A stretch of 64,000 bases of DNA, from positions 49,784 to 113,783 of the forward strand of contig WGMW01000007.1 of assembly GCA_016124845.1 (NCBI GenBank), read 5' to 3'. This stretch comes from Flavobacteriales bacterium. Its GTDB lineage: Bacteria > Bacteroidota > Bacteroidia > UBA10329. The notes beneath the pieces are model-generated. The model worked only from the letters and a program-made list of their open reading frames with translations, had not been told where the DNA came from and did no database searches. This document shows positions 9,998-19,154 of the stretch, piece by piece. A program made the position numbers and the translations under genes. Numbering within the stretch: the stretch's first letter is position 1; each line of letters opens with the position of its first letter.

Positions 9998-11527
9998 ATG
10001 CAAGAGACCATTCTGATCCTTGATTTTGGTTCGCAGTACACGCAGCTTATTGCGCGTAGAGTTCGCGAACTGAATGTTTACTGCGAGATACATCCGTTCA
10101 ATAAGATCCCGGAGATAACGGCCGATGTGAAAGGCGTTATCCTTTCTGGAAGTCCTTCTTCTGTTCGGGATGAAGGTGCTCCGATTCCTGAACTTGCCAA
10201 CATCAAAGGGAAATTGCCGCTGTTGGGCGTGTGCTATGGCGCGCAGTTCTTGGCGCAATCAAATGGAGGAAATGTCGAAGCATCCAACTCGCGCGAGTAC
10301 GGCCGTTCCAATCTTTCCTTTTCGGATGGCGGCAATGCGCTGATGAAAGGGGTTCCAGAAACTTCGCAGGTGTGGATGTCGCATGGCGATACCATCACCA
10401 AACTTCCAAATGGAGCCAAGTTGATCGGCAGCACCAAGGATGTGGAAGTGGCCGCGTTCTGTTTTGAGAACGAGCAGACCTATGGTATTCAATTTCATCC
10501 AGAAGTGACACACTCTTTGGATGGATTGACGCTTCTCAGAAACTTTGTGGTTGGAATTTGTGGCTGCTCACAAAACCATACAGCCGATTCATTCATTGAC
10601 AGTACGGTTGCGCAATTGAAGGAGCGTTTGGGCAACGACCGCGTGGTTCTTGGACTTTCAGGCGGTGTGGACAGCAGCGTGGCTGCCATGTTGCTTTCAA
10701 AGGCCATCGGAGACAATCTCTTCTGCATTTTTGTGGATAACGGACTACTGCGTAAGAACGAGTTCGAGACCGTTCTCCAGACCTACCAAGGGTTGGGATT
10801 GAACGTAAAAGGCGTGGATGCCAAAGCCGATTTCCTTGGGGAATTGACAGGCGTGAGCGACCCTGAGACCAAGCGCAAGATCATCGGGCGTGTTTTCATC
10901 GATGTGTTCGATCAGGAAGCGCACCTTATAAAGGATGTTAAATGGTTGGCGCAGGGTACAATTTATCCGGATGTGATCGAGTCTGTATCGGTAAATGGAC
11001 CTTCGGCCACCATCAAATCACATCATAATGTGGGTGGTCTGCCAGAGCGAATGAAACTGAAAGTGGTGGAACCGTTGAACACACTTTTTAAGGATGAAGT
11101 GAGAGAGGTTGGGAAGCATCTTGGCTTGCCGGAACGGCTTTTGGGGCGTCATCCGTTTCCCGGACCAGGGTTGGCCATCCGAATTCTTGGAGACATCACG
11201 CCAGAGAAAGTGCGGATCCTTCAGGAAGTGGATCATATTTTCATTTCAGGTCTGTTGGAGCATGATCTTTACGATGAGGTTTGGCAGGCCGGTGCCATTT
11301 TTCTTCCCGTGAATTCCGTTGGTGTGATGGGCGATGAACGAACGTATGAGAATGCCGTGTGTCTGCGCGCTGTGACCTCCAGAGACGGAATGACGGCCGA
11401 TTGGTGTCATCTTCCGTATGAGTTTTTGGCCAAGGTTTCGAACGAGATCATCAATAAGGTGCGCGGCATCAATCGTGTGGTGTACGACATCTCTTCCAAG
11501 CCGCCTGCAACCATTGAGTGGGAATAG
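9998..11527 (+). CDS. guaA: GMP synthase (glutamine-hydrolysing)
   Basis: GuaA converts XMP to GMP with ATP and glutamine in the cytoplasm, the last step of guanine nucleotide synthesis. I chose ATG 9998 ([21 protein letters not shown]), the usual GuaA beginning, over an in-frame TTG 15 bp upstream. The class I amidotransferase domain has its nucleophile in GVCYGAQ and the His/Glu pair in QFHPEVTHS. The ATP-pyrophosphatase domain has the PP-loop LSGGVDSS, and the C-terminal dimerisation domain ends KPPATIEWE, the standard GuaA terminus. At 509 residues it is full length. A good promoter lies directly upstream, and the next gene begins 19 bp after the stop. Confidence 0.98.
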   Translation: MQETILILDFGSQYTQLIARRVRELNVYCEIHPFNKIPEITADVKGVILSGSPSSVRDEGAPIPELANIKGKLPLLGVCYGAQFLAQSNGGNVEASNSREYGRSNLSFSDGGNALMKGVPETSQVWMSHGDTITKLPNGAKLIGSTKDVEVAAFCFENEQTYGIQFHPEVTHSLDGLTLLRNFVVGICGCSQNHTADSFIDSTVAQLKERLGNDRVVLGLSGGVDSSVAAMLLSKAIGDNLFCIFVDNGLLRKNEFETVLQTYQGLGLNVKGVDAKADFLGELTGVSDPETKRKIIGRVFIDVFDQEAHLIKDVKWLAQGTIYPDVIESVSVNGPSATIKSHHNVGGLPERMKLKVVEPLNTLFKDEVREVGKHLGLPERLLGRHPFPGPGLAIRILGDITPEKVRILQEVDHIFISGLLEHDLYDEVWQAGAIFLPVNSVGVMGDERTYENAVCLRAVTSRDGMTADWCHLPYEFLAKVSNEIINKVRGINRVVYDISSKPPATIEWE

Positions 11528-11546
11528 AACGTAAGAAAGCCTCTGA

Positions 11547-13217
11547 ATGAGGAAACTGACCGTCATAATCGCTGCCTGTTTCATGGTGCATGTCCAAGTT
11601 GGGCTGGCGCAAGATGTGCAGGTAACCAAAAGCGATAGCACCGCCAAAATTGAGGGCGAGGTGTATATCATCCACACCGTGGAACCCAAGCAAACGCTCT
11701 TTTCAATTGCCAAGACGTATGAGGTCAAACTGAGTAGGATCGCATTCGATAATCCGGGTGTGTTGGATGGATTGAAACTCGGTCAATTCCTGAAGATCCT
11801 ACAAAGTGCCGTTGGCGAAACCCGCGAAGAAAATAAGGAGCCCGAAAAACTCGAACTGGATGGCGAATACGTGCTTTACACCGTTCCGCCACGCCAAACG
11901 TTGTACGCCATTTCAAAGGAATACAACACCACGATTGCAGCCATTGTGGATGCCAACCCTGAACTATCGGAGGGGTTGAAGGTTGGTTCAATTATTCGCA
12001 TCCCGACACCCAAAATTTTTGGTGGTGAAAAAGTAGAGGGGGAGAAGAAGGAGATGAAATTGCAGATGGTCGGTCTGCCCGACATCATCAAAAAGGAAAC
12101 TTCGGTAATGAAGGATCCTGGGTTGATCCCGACCACGGGAAACATCACGCTGTTGCTGCCACTTTACTTGGAGATCAACGATACCTTGGCCGCAGCTCGA
12201 CTTCCAGAAGAGGATGAAAAGGTCTTCGAACGTTCGGAAATTGCCCTTCAGTTTTACGAAGGCTTTCTGCTGGCGATGGACAGTTTGAAGTCGGTCGGAT
12301 TTAATGTAAATGTAAAAGTTATAGATACGGAAAATCGTCCTTGGCTGGTTCAGAAACTGATCGGAAAGGGTGAGTTGAAAAACACCGACCTTATCATCGG
12401 GCCGCTCTATTCGCAGGTTTTCAAAGAAGTGGCCGACTACGCGTATCAGAATTGTATTCCGGTGGTTTCGCCAACCATCAAAGGCGATAATATCCTGTCG
12501 GGAAATCCTTACGTATTCCGTCTCATTCCTTCAGATGAAACGATGATCACGGAGATGGGGCGCTACCTCGCCCTTTCCGATTCCACCCAGAATATGATTC
12601 TGCATTACAACGCAGCTGATGAGTTGGCCATGATCGTTCGTTTCCGCAAAGGTTTGGAAACTGCAGGAGTGAATGCGGCAAAGTTTCCTGCCTACAACAT
12701 TTACACGGTCGGGTCCGATTCCATCCGCAATCGTCTTTCACTCACCAAAAGGAACAACGTGGTCATTCTCAGCAACAATCAGGTGAAACTTGCAGGATTG
12801 ACACGAAGGCTTTCCGACTGGACGGAAGAAGCGTATATCGTTGGTTATGCGCCCAACTCTTGGCAAGGCTACAAGAATTTGGAAGTGGATCATTTTGATG
12901 ATCTGCGCATTCACATGCCTGTTCCTTTCCATGTAGATTACGATAGGTTGGAAGTGCAGTATTTCGTGCAGAAGTTCCGCGAGAAGTTCAATGCAGAACC
13001 AAGCACATTTGCGTTCAGAGGTTATGATATTGCGATGCACTTCATCAAGAATCTTTCAGGAATACGGGAAGATGGACCTGAGTACATGGAATCGGTGGAG
13101 GAGACCAGACTTCAATCGGTGTTTGGTTGGAAGCGGATTCCTGACGGAGGTTTTGAGAACACACGGGCGTGGATTGTGGATTACACAGGGCTTGAAATGA
13201 AATTGGCACAGGATTGA
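11547..13217 (+). CDS. Exported LysM protein with periplasmic-binding-protein (PBP1-like) domain
   Basis: This 556-residue protein has a signal peptide (MRKLTVIIAACFMVHVQVGLAQ) and two LysM domains. The first contains IIHTVEPKQTLFSIAKTYEV (about 40-85), the second YVLYTVPPRQTLYAISKEYN (about 105-150). A type 1 periplasmic binding fold follows from about residue 190 to the end (NITLLLPLYLE, DLIIGPLYSQ, IPVVSPTIKGDN). LysM modules bind peptidoglycan. The binding-protein fold may sense a ligand or partner, as in cell-wall regulators such as LpoA; that comparison is inference. It lies between guaA and hemF in a compact forward run, and hemF overlaps its stop. Confidence 0.88.
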   Translation: MRKLTVIIAACFMVHVQVGLAQDVQVTKSDSTAKIEGEVYIIHTVEPKQTLFSIAKTYEVKLSRIAFDNPGVLDGLKLGQFLKILQSAVGETREENKEPEKLELDGEYVLYTVPPRQTLYAISKEYNTTIAAIVDANPELSEGLKVGSIIRIPTPKIFGGEKVEGEKKEMKLQMVGLPDIIKKETSVMKDPGLIPTTGNITLLLPLYLEINDTLAAARLPEEDEKVFERSEIALQFYEGFLLAMDSLKSVGFNVNVKVIDTENRPWLVQKLIGKGELKNTDLIIGPLYSQVFKEVADYAYQNCIPVVSPTIKGDNILSGNPYVFRLIPSDETMITEMGRYLALSDSTQNMILHYNAADELAMIVRFRKGLETAGVNAAKFPAYNIYTVGSDSIRNRLSLTKRNNVVILSNNQVKLAGLTRRLSDWTEEAYIVGYAPNSWQGYKNLEVDHFDDLRIHMPVPFHVDYDRLEVQYFVQKFREKFNAEPSTFAFRGYDIAMHFIKNLSGIREDGPEYMESVEETRLQSVFGWKRIPDGGFENTRAWIVDYTGLEMKLAQD

Positions 13218-14116
13218 ATCCAACGAAAACTGAGATAAGCGACTGGTTCCGCCAATTACAGCTGCACATCTGTGCAGAGCTGGAAGCCGAGGACGGCAAG
13301 GCCAAATTTGTGGAGGATTCGTGGGAACGACCAGGCGGTGGTGGCGGTCATTCGCGTGTTATTCAGCATGGAAAGGTGTTTGAAAAAGGAGGCGTGAATT
13401 TTTCGGCCGTGCATGGCGAACTCACGGAGAACATCGTCAAAGCATTGAGAGTTTCTTCCAATGAATTTTTCGCCACAGGCGTTTCCATTGTCATCCATCC
13501 TTACAATCCGTTCGTGCCCATCATACACATGAATGTGCGGTATTTCGAACTGAACGATGGCACCTATTGGTTCGGTGGCGGCATCGATCTCACGCCTCAT
13601 TACATACAGGCGGAAGATGCCAAGTTCTTTCATCAGCAGCTGAAGAACACCTGCGATCGATCGGATGCTTCTTATTACCCGAAATTCAAGCAATGGGCAG
13701 ATGATTATTTCTTCATCAAGCACAGGAATGAGACGCGCGGCATCGGGGGCATATTCTTCGATCGGCTGAAAGAGAGCGAGGGAAGATCGAAGGAGGATAT
13801 TTGGAATTTCGTGCAAGCCGTTGGTCAAACCTTTGCTCCAACCTATCGCCACTTGGTGTCGAAAAACAAAAATTCAAGTTTTGATGACACGAATCTGCAA
13901 TGGCGCAATCTGAGGCGCGGCCGATATGTAGAATTCAACCTCGTTTACGACAAGGGAACCAAGTTCGGATTGGAGACCGATGGCCGCATTGAATCGATCT
14001 TGATGAGCCTGCCCGAAACAGCTTCCTGGATCTATAATTTTCAACCGCAGAAGAATGGTCTTGAATTTCAGACACTTAACCTTCTTCGAAAGGGAGTTGA
14101 TTGGGTAGGAATCTGA
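13214..14116 (+). CDS. hemF: Oxygen-dependent coproporphyrinogen III oxidase
   Basis: HemF oxidatively decarboxylates coproporphyrinogen III to protoporphyrinogen IX in haem synthesis, using oxygen. Family signatures are clear: SWERPGGGGGHSRV near the start, IHMNVRYFEL, the WFGGGIDLTPHY block, and RRGRYVEFNLVYDKGTKFGL. At 300 residues it is full length. The only start giving the whole N-terminus is TTG 13214, which overlaps the previous gene's TGA as TTGA; the same junction occurs at two other genes in this window. The product is cytoplasmic. Its presence implies an aerobic or facultative lifestyle. Confidence 0.95.
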   Translation: MNPTKTEISDWFRQLQLHICAELEAEDGKAKFVEDSWERPGGGGGHSRVIQHGKVFEKGGVNFSAVHGELTENIVKALRVSSNEFFATGVSIVIHPYNPFVPIIHMNVRYFELNDGTYWFGGGIDLTPHYIQAEDAKFFHQQLKNTCDRSDASYYPKFKQWADDYFFIKHRNETRGIGGIFFDRLKESEGRSKEDIWNFVQAVGQTFAPTYRHLVSKNKNSSFDDTNLQWRNLRRGRYVEFNLVYDKGTKFGLETDGRIESILMSLPETASWIYNFQPQKNGLEFQTLNLLRKGVDWVGI

Positions 14117-14118
14117 CA

Positions 14119-14146
14119 TTGCCGCATCTTATTTTGGTTATTTTTG
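14119..14146 (+). promoter_or_regulatory. Probable promoter for the PKD-repeat protein gene
   Basis: TATTTTTG at 14139-14146 matches the Bacteroidota -7 consensus TAnnTTTG exactly. A TTG at 14119-14121 lies 17 bp upstream. The 128-bp gap between hemF and the next gene would hold this promoter and a leader of about 90 nt. Confidence 0.4.
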
Positions 14147-14244
14147 GTTGTAAGGGTTTGAATTCAATTTGAGCCTGAATTTGTTAGCAACCGAACCCTG
14201 AACGAAACGTTCTTGAATCGGTTGACCAGCGACCGATTGACGAA

Positions 14245-17200
14245 ATGAAGAACCCCATTCTGAACCTGCTTTTTCTTGTGGCGATAATTATCGCTTTCGG
14301 GGGCAAGAAGGCGGAGGCTTCTCACGCGCTTGGAGCTGAGATCACTTATGAGTGCCTCGGAGGCGATCAATACCGAATTCGATTGGTATTCTATCGCGAT
14401 TGTGGAGGTATTGCAGCACCAACCGCTCCGTCCATCAACATTTCGTCATCGTGCGGTAACCAGAGTTTGGGGATGACGCTTTTGCCTCCCGATCCGCCAT
14501 TTCCTCCGTTCGATCAGTATCTGGTGGATTACGAATTGCCGGTTTACTGTCAAGCATCCAACTGCGGCAGTGGTAACAATCCCGGTATTCAGGAGTATGT
14601 TTACGAGGCAACGACAACGTTGCCCCCTTGTTCCGACTGGACGATGAGCTATGACCTTTGTTGTCGGAGCGCGTCCATCAATACGATCAATGCACCGGGT
14701 AGTCAGGATATCTATGTGAGTGCGTTCTTGAACAATCAGGCTGCGCCATGCAACAGTTCGCCTCAGTTCGATGTGCCAGCGCGTGGTTTCATCTGTCTGA
14801 ATCAGGACAACACGATCCTTGCAACGGCAACCGACCCCGATGGAGATATGCTTGTTTATAGTCTCTACACGCCTTGGTACGATCCGAATGCAAGTGTAAG
14901 CTACTTGGGTGGCTTCAGTCAGAACAACCCGCTTTCATCTACTTTCTACAACTTCAACAATGGAACAATTACCACGCACCCGACCAGTAACGGTCAGATA
15001 ACGGTTATCGGGGTGATGGTGGAGGAATATCGGAACGGTGTACTGATAGGCCGCGTGGTCCGCGACATGCAGGTACGCGTGATCAACAACTGTCCGCAGA
15101 ACCCAGGGAGCGACTTCGATATTGACCAGGACGGGATTTTTGATGCGGACACATTTGTCATCTGTACAGATAATCCGATACAACTGGACATTTACCTGAA
15201 CAACACCTTGCCGAACTTGACCTACGGTATGGTTGCGGAGAATCTGTCAGATTTTCCTGGGGCTACATTCAATACGGTTCCCAATGGTTCAGCGCCCGGA
15301 GGCATTGTCGGACAGTTCGTTTGGTTGCCCGGACCTTCGTATGTAGGAACTACCCAAACGTTGGTCATGACCGCGTTCGATAATAATTGTCCCGTGGTCG
15401 GTTATTCCAATTTCACGTATCAGTTCACCATTACCGGACTTGAATTGGACGTGGATATTGACACGGTTGCCATTTCATGTACCGACTCGGTGGAAATGAA
15501 CGCCATTGTCTCCAGCGGTACGCCACCGTATACGTTCGTTTGGAATGATGGCTATGTTGGCCCGCACAGATGGGTGACAGAAGGCTTGTATGTGGTGGAA
15601 GTGACCGATAACGAAGGGTGTACCGGACACGATTCCATCAATGTTTACTATGTGGATGACCCGCAGGGAGCGTTCTTCGATCCGCCAGGCGCGTGTGTGG
15701 ATTCGGCTGTCCATTTCGTGGACCAATCCTTCAGTAATTATCCGGCCAACTTGCCACCGATAAACATTGTCGATTGGGAATGGGATTTTGGTGATGGAAC
15801 GGTGGTGAACGGAGTTCAGAACCCTTCTCATGCGTATGATACGGCAGGTCTTTACCAAGTTCAGTTGGTGGTGACCAACGACCTCGGTTGTCGCGATACG
15901 GCTTGGAGTTCGGTGTGGGCCAATCCGCCACCGAATGTCGGTTTTGAGTTTGAGAACGTCTGTCAGGACACGCTTTTCACATTCACCGACCTTTCAACCA
16001 TCGATACGGGTCAGGTGGTAGGTTGGGGTTGGGATTTCGGTGATGGTTCGCAGCCTGTTCAGTCTCAGAACACGACCCATCAGTTCAGTCCTTACGGATA
16101 TTATAATGTCACATTGGTGGCCGTTTCCGATAGCGGGTGTCCATCTTCGTTGACGCAGCAGGTTTATGCATTTCCACTACCTACAGCTGATTTTTCTGCT
16201 GCCGATGTATGCTATGGAACCTTGTCAACCTTCAATGACCTCTCAACCGTTGATGCTGGAACGGTAGAGGCCTGGCAATGGGATTTCGGTGATCAGACCG
16301 CCCTCTCAAACCTGCAAAACGCAGTACATTCATATAGCGATACAGGAACATTTGACGTGACCTTGATCGTGACCACCGATTCCATCTGTAGAGATACGAT
16401 AACCCAGTCGGTGGTGGTGCATCCGGCCCCAACTGCAGGTTTTGTGAACGATACGGTTTGCGCACAACTTGAAATGACATTCACAGATACATCTACAGTT
16501 TCTGGTGGAAGTATTGTGAGCTGGAATTGGTATTTCGGAGACAGCGGACAGTCGACCGATCAAAACCCTGTTCACATCTATGATCCGGGAGGTCAATACA
16601 TAGGGTCGTTGGTGGTGGAAACGGATCTCGGATGTGTGGATAGCGTTTCAAAACCGATCATTGTCTACCCCAAGCCTACTGCGGATTTCAACCCTATTCC
16701 TGCATGTCAGAATGACGAGAACGTATTTGTTGACCAGACCGTTGTGGCAGGCGGCTCGGCCGTGGTTTCTTGGGATTGGGATTTTGGAGATAACGCTGGA
16801 ACCTCAACCGATCAATCTCCAGTTTACTTATATGATACCAGCGGAGTTTATACCGTAACGTTGATCACGGAGACGGACAATGGCTGTCTGGACACAGCTT
16901 CCATTGCTGCAGATGTTTATGTGCTGCCCATAGCGGACTTCACATTCCATGATGTTTGTCTGTACGATGCAGCGGTCTTCCAAAATACCTCAAGCATACA
17001 GCAGGGTACGATCACCGATTATCATTGGGATTTTGGGAACGGAAATGTTTCACCGAATCAGCAGCCTGTGGGGCAGATCTACCCTCAAGCAGGATTCTAT
17101 GATGTGGAATTATTGATCCTTTCGAACAATGGCTGTAGAGATACAATGGTTCAGACCATTGAGATATTTCCAGTACCCACGGCCATGTTCACGTATGATA

Positions 17201-18492
17201 CGGTCTGCTACCCATTGGGTACAAGCTTCACCGATCTTTCGAGTGTTGGTGGTGCATATAACGTAACGGGATGGATCTGGAAGTTCGGAGATGGAACACA
17301 GCCTGTTCAACAACAGAACCCGATACACAATTATGGTGTTTGGGGAGACTATTTCGTTCAACTTTCGGTGGTTACAGATTCTGGATGTGAAGCTGATACC
17401 ACACTTGGTCCTGTTCGGGTATATCCGAAACCTGTGGCGGATTTCAGTGATCAGCTGGCCAATTGCTTAAATGATACAACCGTGTTTGAAGACCTTTCTA
17501 CCATCGAGAATGGTCCGATAGATTCCATCACCAACTGGAATTGGAATTTCACTGACGGTTATTCAAGCAATGCTCAGGACACGTCTCATGTTTTCTTGAA
17601 TTACGGGTTCTATAATGTGGAACTCTCGGTCACTACCAACCACGGTTGTCAGGATACGGTTGTGCATCCCGTTGAGATCTACCCATTGCCCGAGGTGAAA
17701 TTCACCGTTGATACGAATTTCGGTTGTCAGCCTTTCCACGCTTGGTTTACCGACCTGAGTACGATTCCATCTCCGTATTTGCTTTCTGCTTGGCAATGGA
17801 ATTTTGGTGATGAGCCAGGCACGGTTTCCACACGCAATCCAGACCATATCTATTACGATCAGGATCTGGGGCCAATGGACGTGGGAGTTTATTCGGTTTC
17901 GTTGCAAGTTACTTCGGCCAACGGATGTGTTTCGGACACAACCTACATTGATTACATGACCGAGTACCCGAAACCGGATGCGCTTTTCTCGGTGGATCCG
18001 ATGCGAGCCGACATCTTGTTTCCTGAGTTTCGCATAACCGATCAGGCTTCGCCCAATGTTACCGATTGGCTTTATGATTGGGGCGATAACGCCACCTCGA
18101 CCATTCCGAACCCTGTTCATGAATATGCCGACACAGGCTATTACGACATCATTCAATACGTTACCACCCAGTTCGGTTGCAAGGACACAGCTATGGTGAC
18201 CGTGAAGGTCGATCCAGATTTCCGATTCTACATTCCTTCAGCATTCAAACCCGATTCGGATGGCAAGAACGATGAGTTCTTCGGCTCAGGCATTGGCATT
18301 GTAAAATATCGAATGCGTATCTACGATCGTTGGGGCGAGCAGATATTCGAATCCAACGAATACGATCATCACTGGGATGGCACTTACAAAGGACAGCAGG
18401 TGCAAGAAGGCGTCTATGTCTACCAGTTCAATATTCTGGACGTGAAGGGCGAACCGCACATCTATCGTGGTGGTGTAACGCTGTTCCGTTGA
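14245..18492 (+). CDS. Giant T9SS type B surface protein with ten PKD repeats
   Basis: This 1415-residue exported protein has a signal peptide (MKNPILNLLFLVAIIIAF...AEA). Its N-terminal domain is clearly homologous to that of the 594-5480 protein: SHALGAEITYECLGG, VFYRDCGG, CCRS, TDPDGDMLVYSLYTPW and VEEYRNGVLIG. After about 175 residues of linker and beta domains come ten PKD repeats of about 83 residues, each built on WxWDFGDG and ending GCxDTxxxxVxVxPxP (about 470-1310). The type B sorting domain (IPSAFKPDSDGKNDEFF to GGVTLFR) follows. Unlike the two giant proteins upstream, this sorting domain has no cysteines. It is monocistronic with its own putative promoter, and its stop abuts the converging lolA gene with no gap. 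It is probably an adhesin or structural surface protein. Confidence 0.92.
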   Translation: MKNPILNLLFLVAIIIAFGGKKAEASHALGAEITYECLGGDQYRIRLVFYRDCGGIAAPTAPSINISSSCGNQSLGMTLLPPDPPFPPFDQYLVDYELPVYCQASNCGSGNNPGIQEYVYEATTTLPPCSDWTMSYDLCCRSASINTINAPGSQDIYVSAFLNNQAAPCNSSPQFDVPARGFICLNQDNTILATATDPDGDMLVYSLYTPWYDPNASVSYLGGFSQNNPLSSTFYNFNNGTITTHPTSNGQITVIGVMVEEYRNGVLIGRVVRDMQVRVINNCPQNPGSDFDIDQDGIFDADTFVICTDNPIQLDIYLNNTLPNLTYGMVAENLSDFPGATFNTVPNGSAPGGIVGQFVWLPGPSYVGTTQTLVMTAFDNNCPVVGYSNFTYQFTITGLELDVDIDTVAISCTDSVEMNAIVSSGTPPYTFVWNDGYVGPHRWVTEGLYVVEVTDNEGCTGHDSINVYYVDDPQGAFFDPPGACVDSAVHFVDQSFSNYPANLPPINIVDWEWDFGDGTVVNGVQNPSHAYDTAGLYQVQLVVTNDLGCRDTAWSSVWANPPPNVGFEFENVCQDTLFTFTDLSTIDTGQVVGWGWDFGDGSQPVQSQNTTHQFSPYGYYNVTLVAVSDSGCPSSLTQQVYAFPLPTADFSAADVCYGTLSTFNDLSTVDAGTVEAWQWDFGDQTALSNLQNAVHSYSDTGTFDVTLIVTTDSICRDTITQSVVVHPAPTAGFVNDTVCAQLEMTFTDTSTVSGGSIVSWNWYFGDSGQSTDQNPVHIYDPGGQYIGSLVVETDLGCVDSVSKPIIVYPKPTADFNPIPACQNDENVFVDQTVVAGGSAVVSWDWDFGDNAGTSTDQSPVYLYDTSGVYTVTLITETDNGCLDTASIAADVYVLPIADFTFHDVCLYDAAVFQNTSSIQQGTITDYHWDFGNGNVSPNQQPVGQIYPQAGFYDVELLILSNNGCRDTMVQTIEIFPVPTAMFTYDTVCYPLGTSFTDLSSVGGAYNVTGWIWKFGDGTQPVQQQNPIHNYGVWGDYFVQLSVVTDSGCEADTTLGPVRVYPKPVADFSDQLANCLNDTTVFEDLSTIENGPIDSITNWNWNFTDGYSSNAQDTSHVFLNYGFYNVELSVTTNHGCQDTVVHPVEIYPLPEVKFTVDTNFGCQPFHAWFTDLSTIPSPYLLSAWQWNFGDEPGTVSTRNPDHIYYDQDLGPMDVGVYSVSLQVTSANGCVSDTTYIDYMTEYPKPDALFSVDPMRADILFPEFRITDQASPNVTDWLYDWGDNATSTIPNPVHEYADTGYYDIIQYVTTQFGCKDTAMVTVKVDPDFRFYIPSAFKPDSDGKNDEFFGSGIGIVKYRMRIYDRWGEQIFESNEYDHHWDGTYKGQQVQEGVYVYQFNILDVKGEPHIYRGGVTLFR

Positions 18493-19143
18493 TCAACGGA
18501 AATCCACCACATCAAAATCTTCCGCTTCGTACTTGGCCTGAGAAAAGACAAACTGATCGGCAGGAACACCCGCATCGATCTTCATCGATTTCACGTTCAA
18601 GATGTAATCGGTTCCGTCTTTGCCAAAGGTTTTGGAATAAACGATGTGGTTGGTCTTTTTATCAATTCCTAACCGAATACGAGAGTAGCCTTTCTTGCTT
18701 GGGTCTTCTGGGAAAAGATCGACCACGTTGAGCGTTTTGCCATCCACGGTTTCCTCGCCATGGAACTTCGATTTGAACCCTTCATCATACTGATTGAAAA
18801 TATTGGCAGGATCAAGGTCAGTCTCCGAACGGAAATCATCCACCGATTTCACGTGTACTTCCTGATCATCTTTCATCACGTACCAAACGATCTTTCCATC
18901 GCTGTAAATGTCCTGTCCCATCAATTTCAGATGGAATTTGTTGCCAGATAATGTCAGTTCGCCATCGCGCGTATCGTTAATGTCGGCCTGCTTGTTATTC
19001 AGCGTGTAGCTGAAAGATACCTGAATGTCTTTGTAAGCGCTGTTGGTGCTGCTCACCGCTTTCAGGATGGCCTCGGCCTTTTCGTCATTCTGGGCAAAAA
19101 TGGTAAGCGGTATAAGTACCGCGAATAGAATTCTTCTAAGCAT
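18493..19143 (-). CDS. lolA: Outer-membrane lipoprotein carrier protein LolA
   Basis: LolA ferries lipoproteins through the periplasm from the inner to the outer membrane. The 216-residue product from ATG 19143 begins with a signal peptide (MLRRILFAVLIPLTIFAQ). The LolA-type half-barrel pattern follows: SYTLNNKQ, GELTLSGNKFHLKL, DGKIVWYV, and DLDPANIFNQYDEGF. A TTG at 19158 overlapping the ftsK stop would add five residues; I prefer the ATG because it starts the signal peptide. It follows ftsK by 11 bp and is surely cotranscribed with it. Its 3' end meets the stop of the converging giant PKD gene. Confidence 0.9.
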   Translation of the reverse strand: MLRRILFAVLIPLTIFAQNDEKAEAILKAVSSTNSAYKDIQVSFSYTLNNKQADINDTRDGELTLSGNKFHLKLMGQDIYSDGKIVWYVMKDDQEVHVKSVDDFRSETDLDPANIFNQYDEGFKSKFHGEETVDGKTLNVVDLFPEDPSKKGYSRIRLGIDKKTNHIVYSKTFGKDGTDYILNVKSMKIDAGVPADQFVFSQAKYEAEDFDVVDFR

Positions 19144-19154
19144 AATTAATTTTC

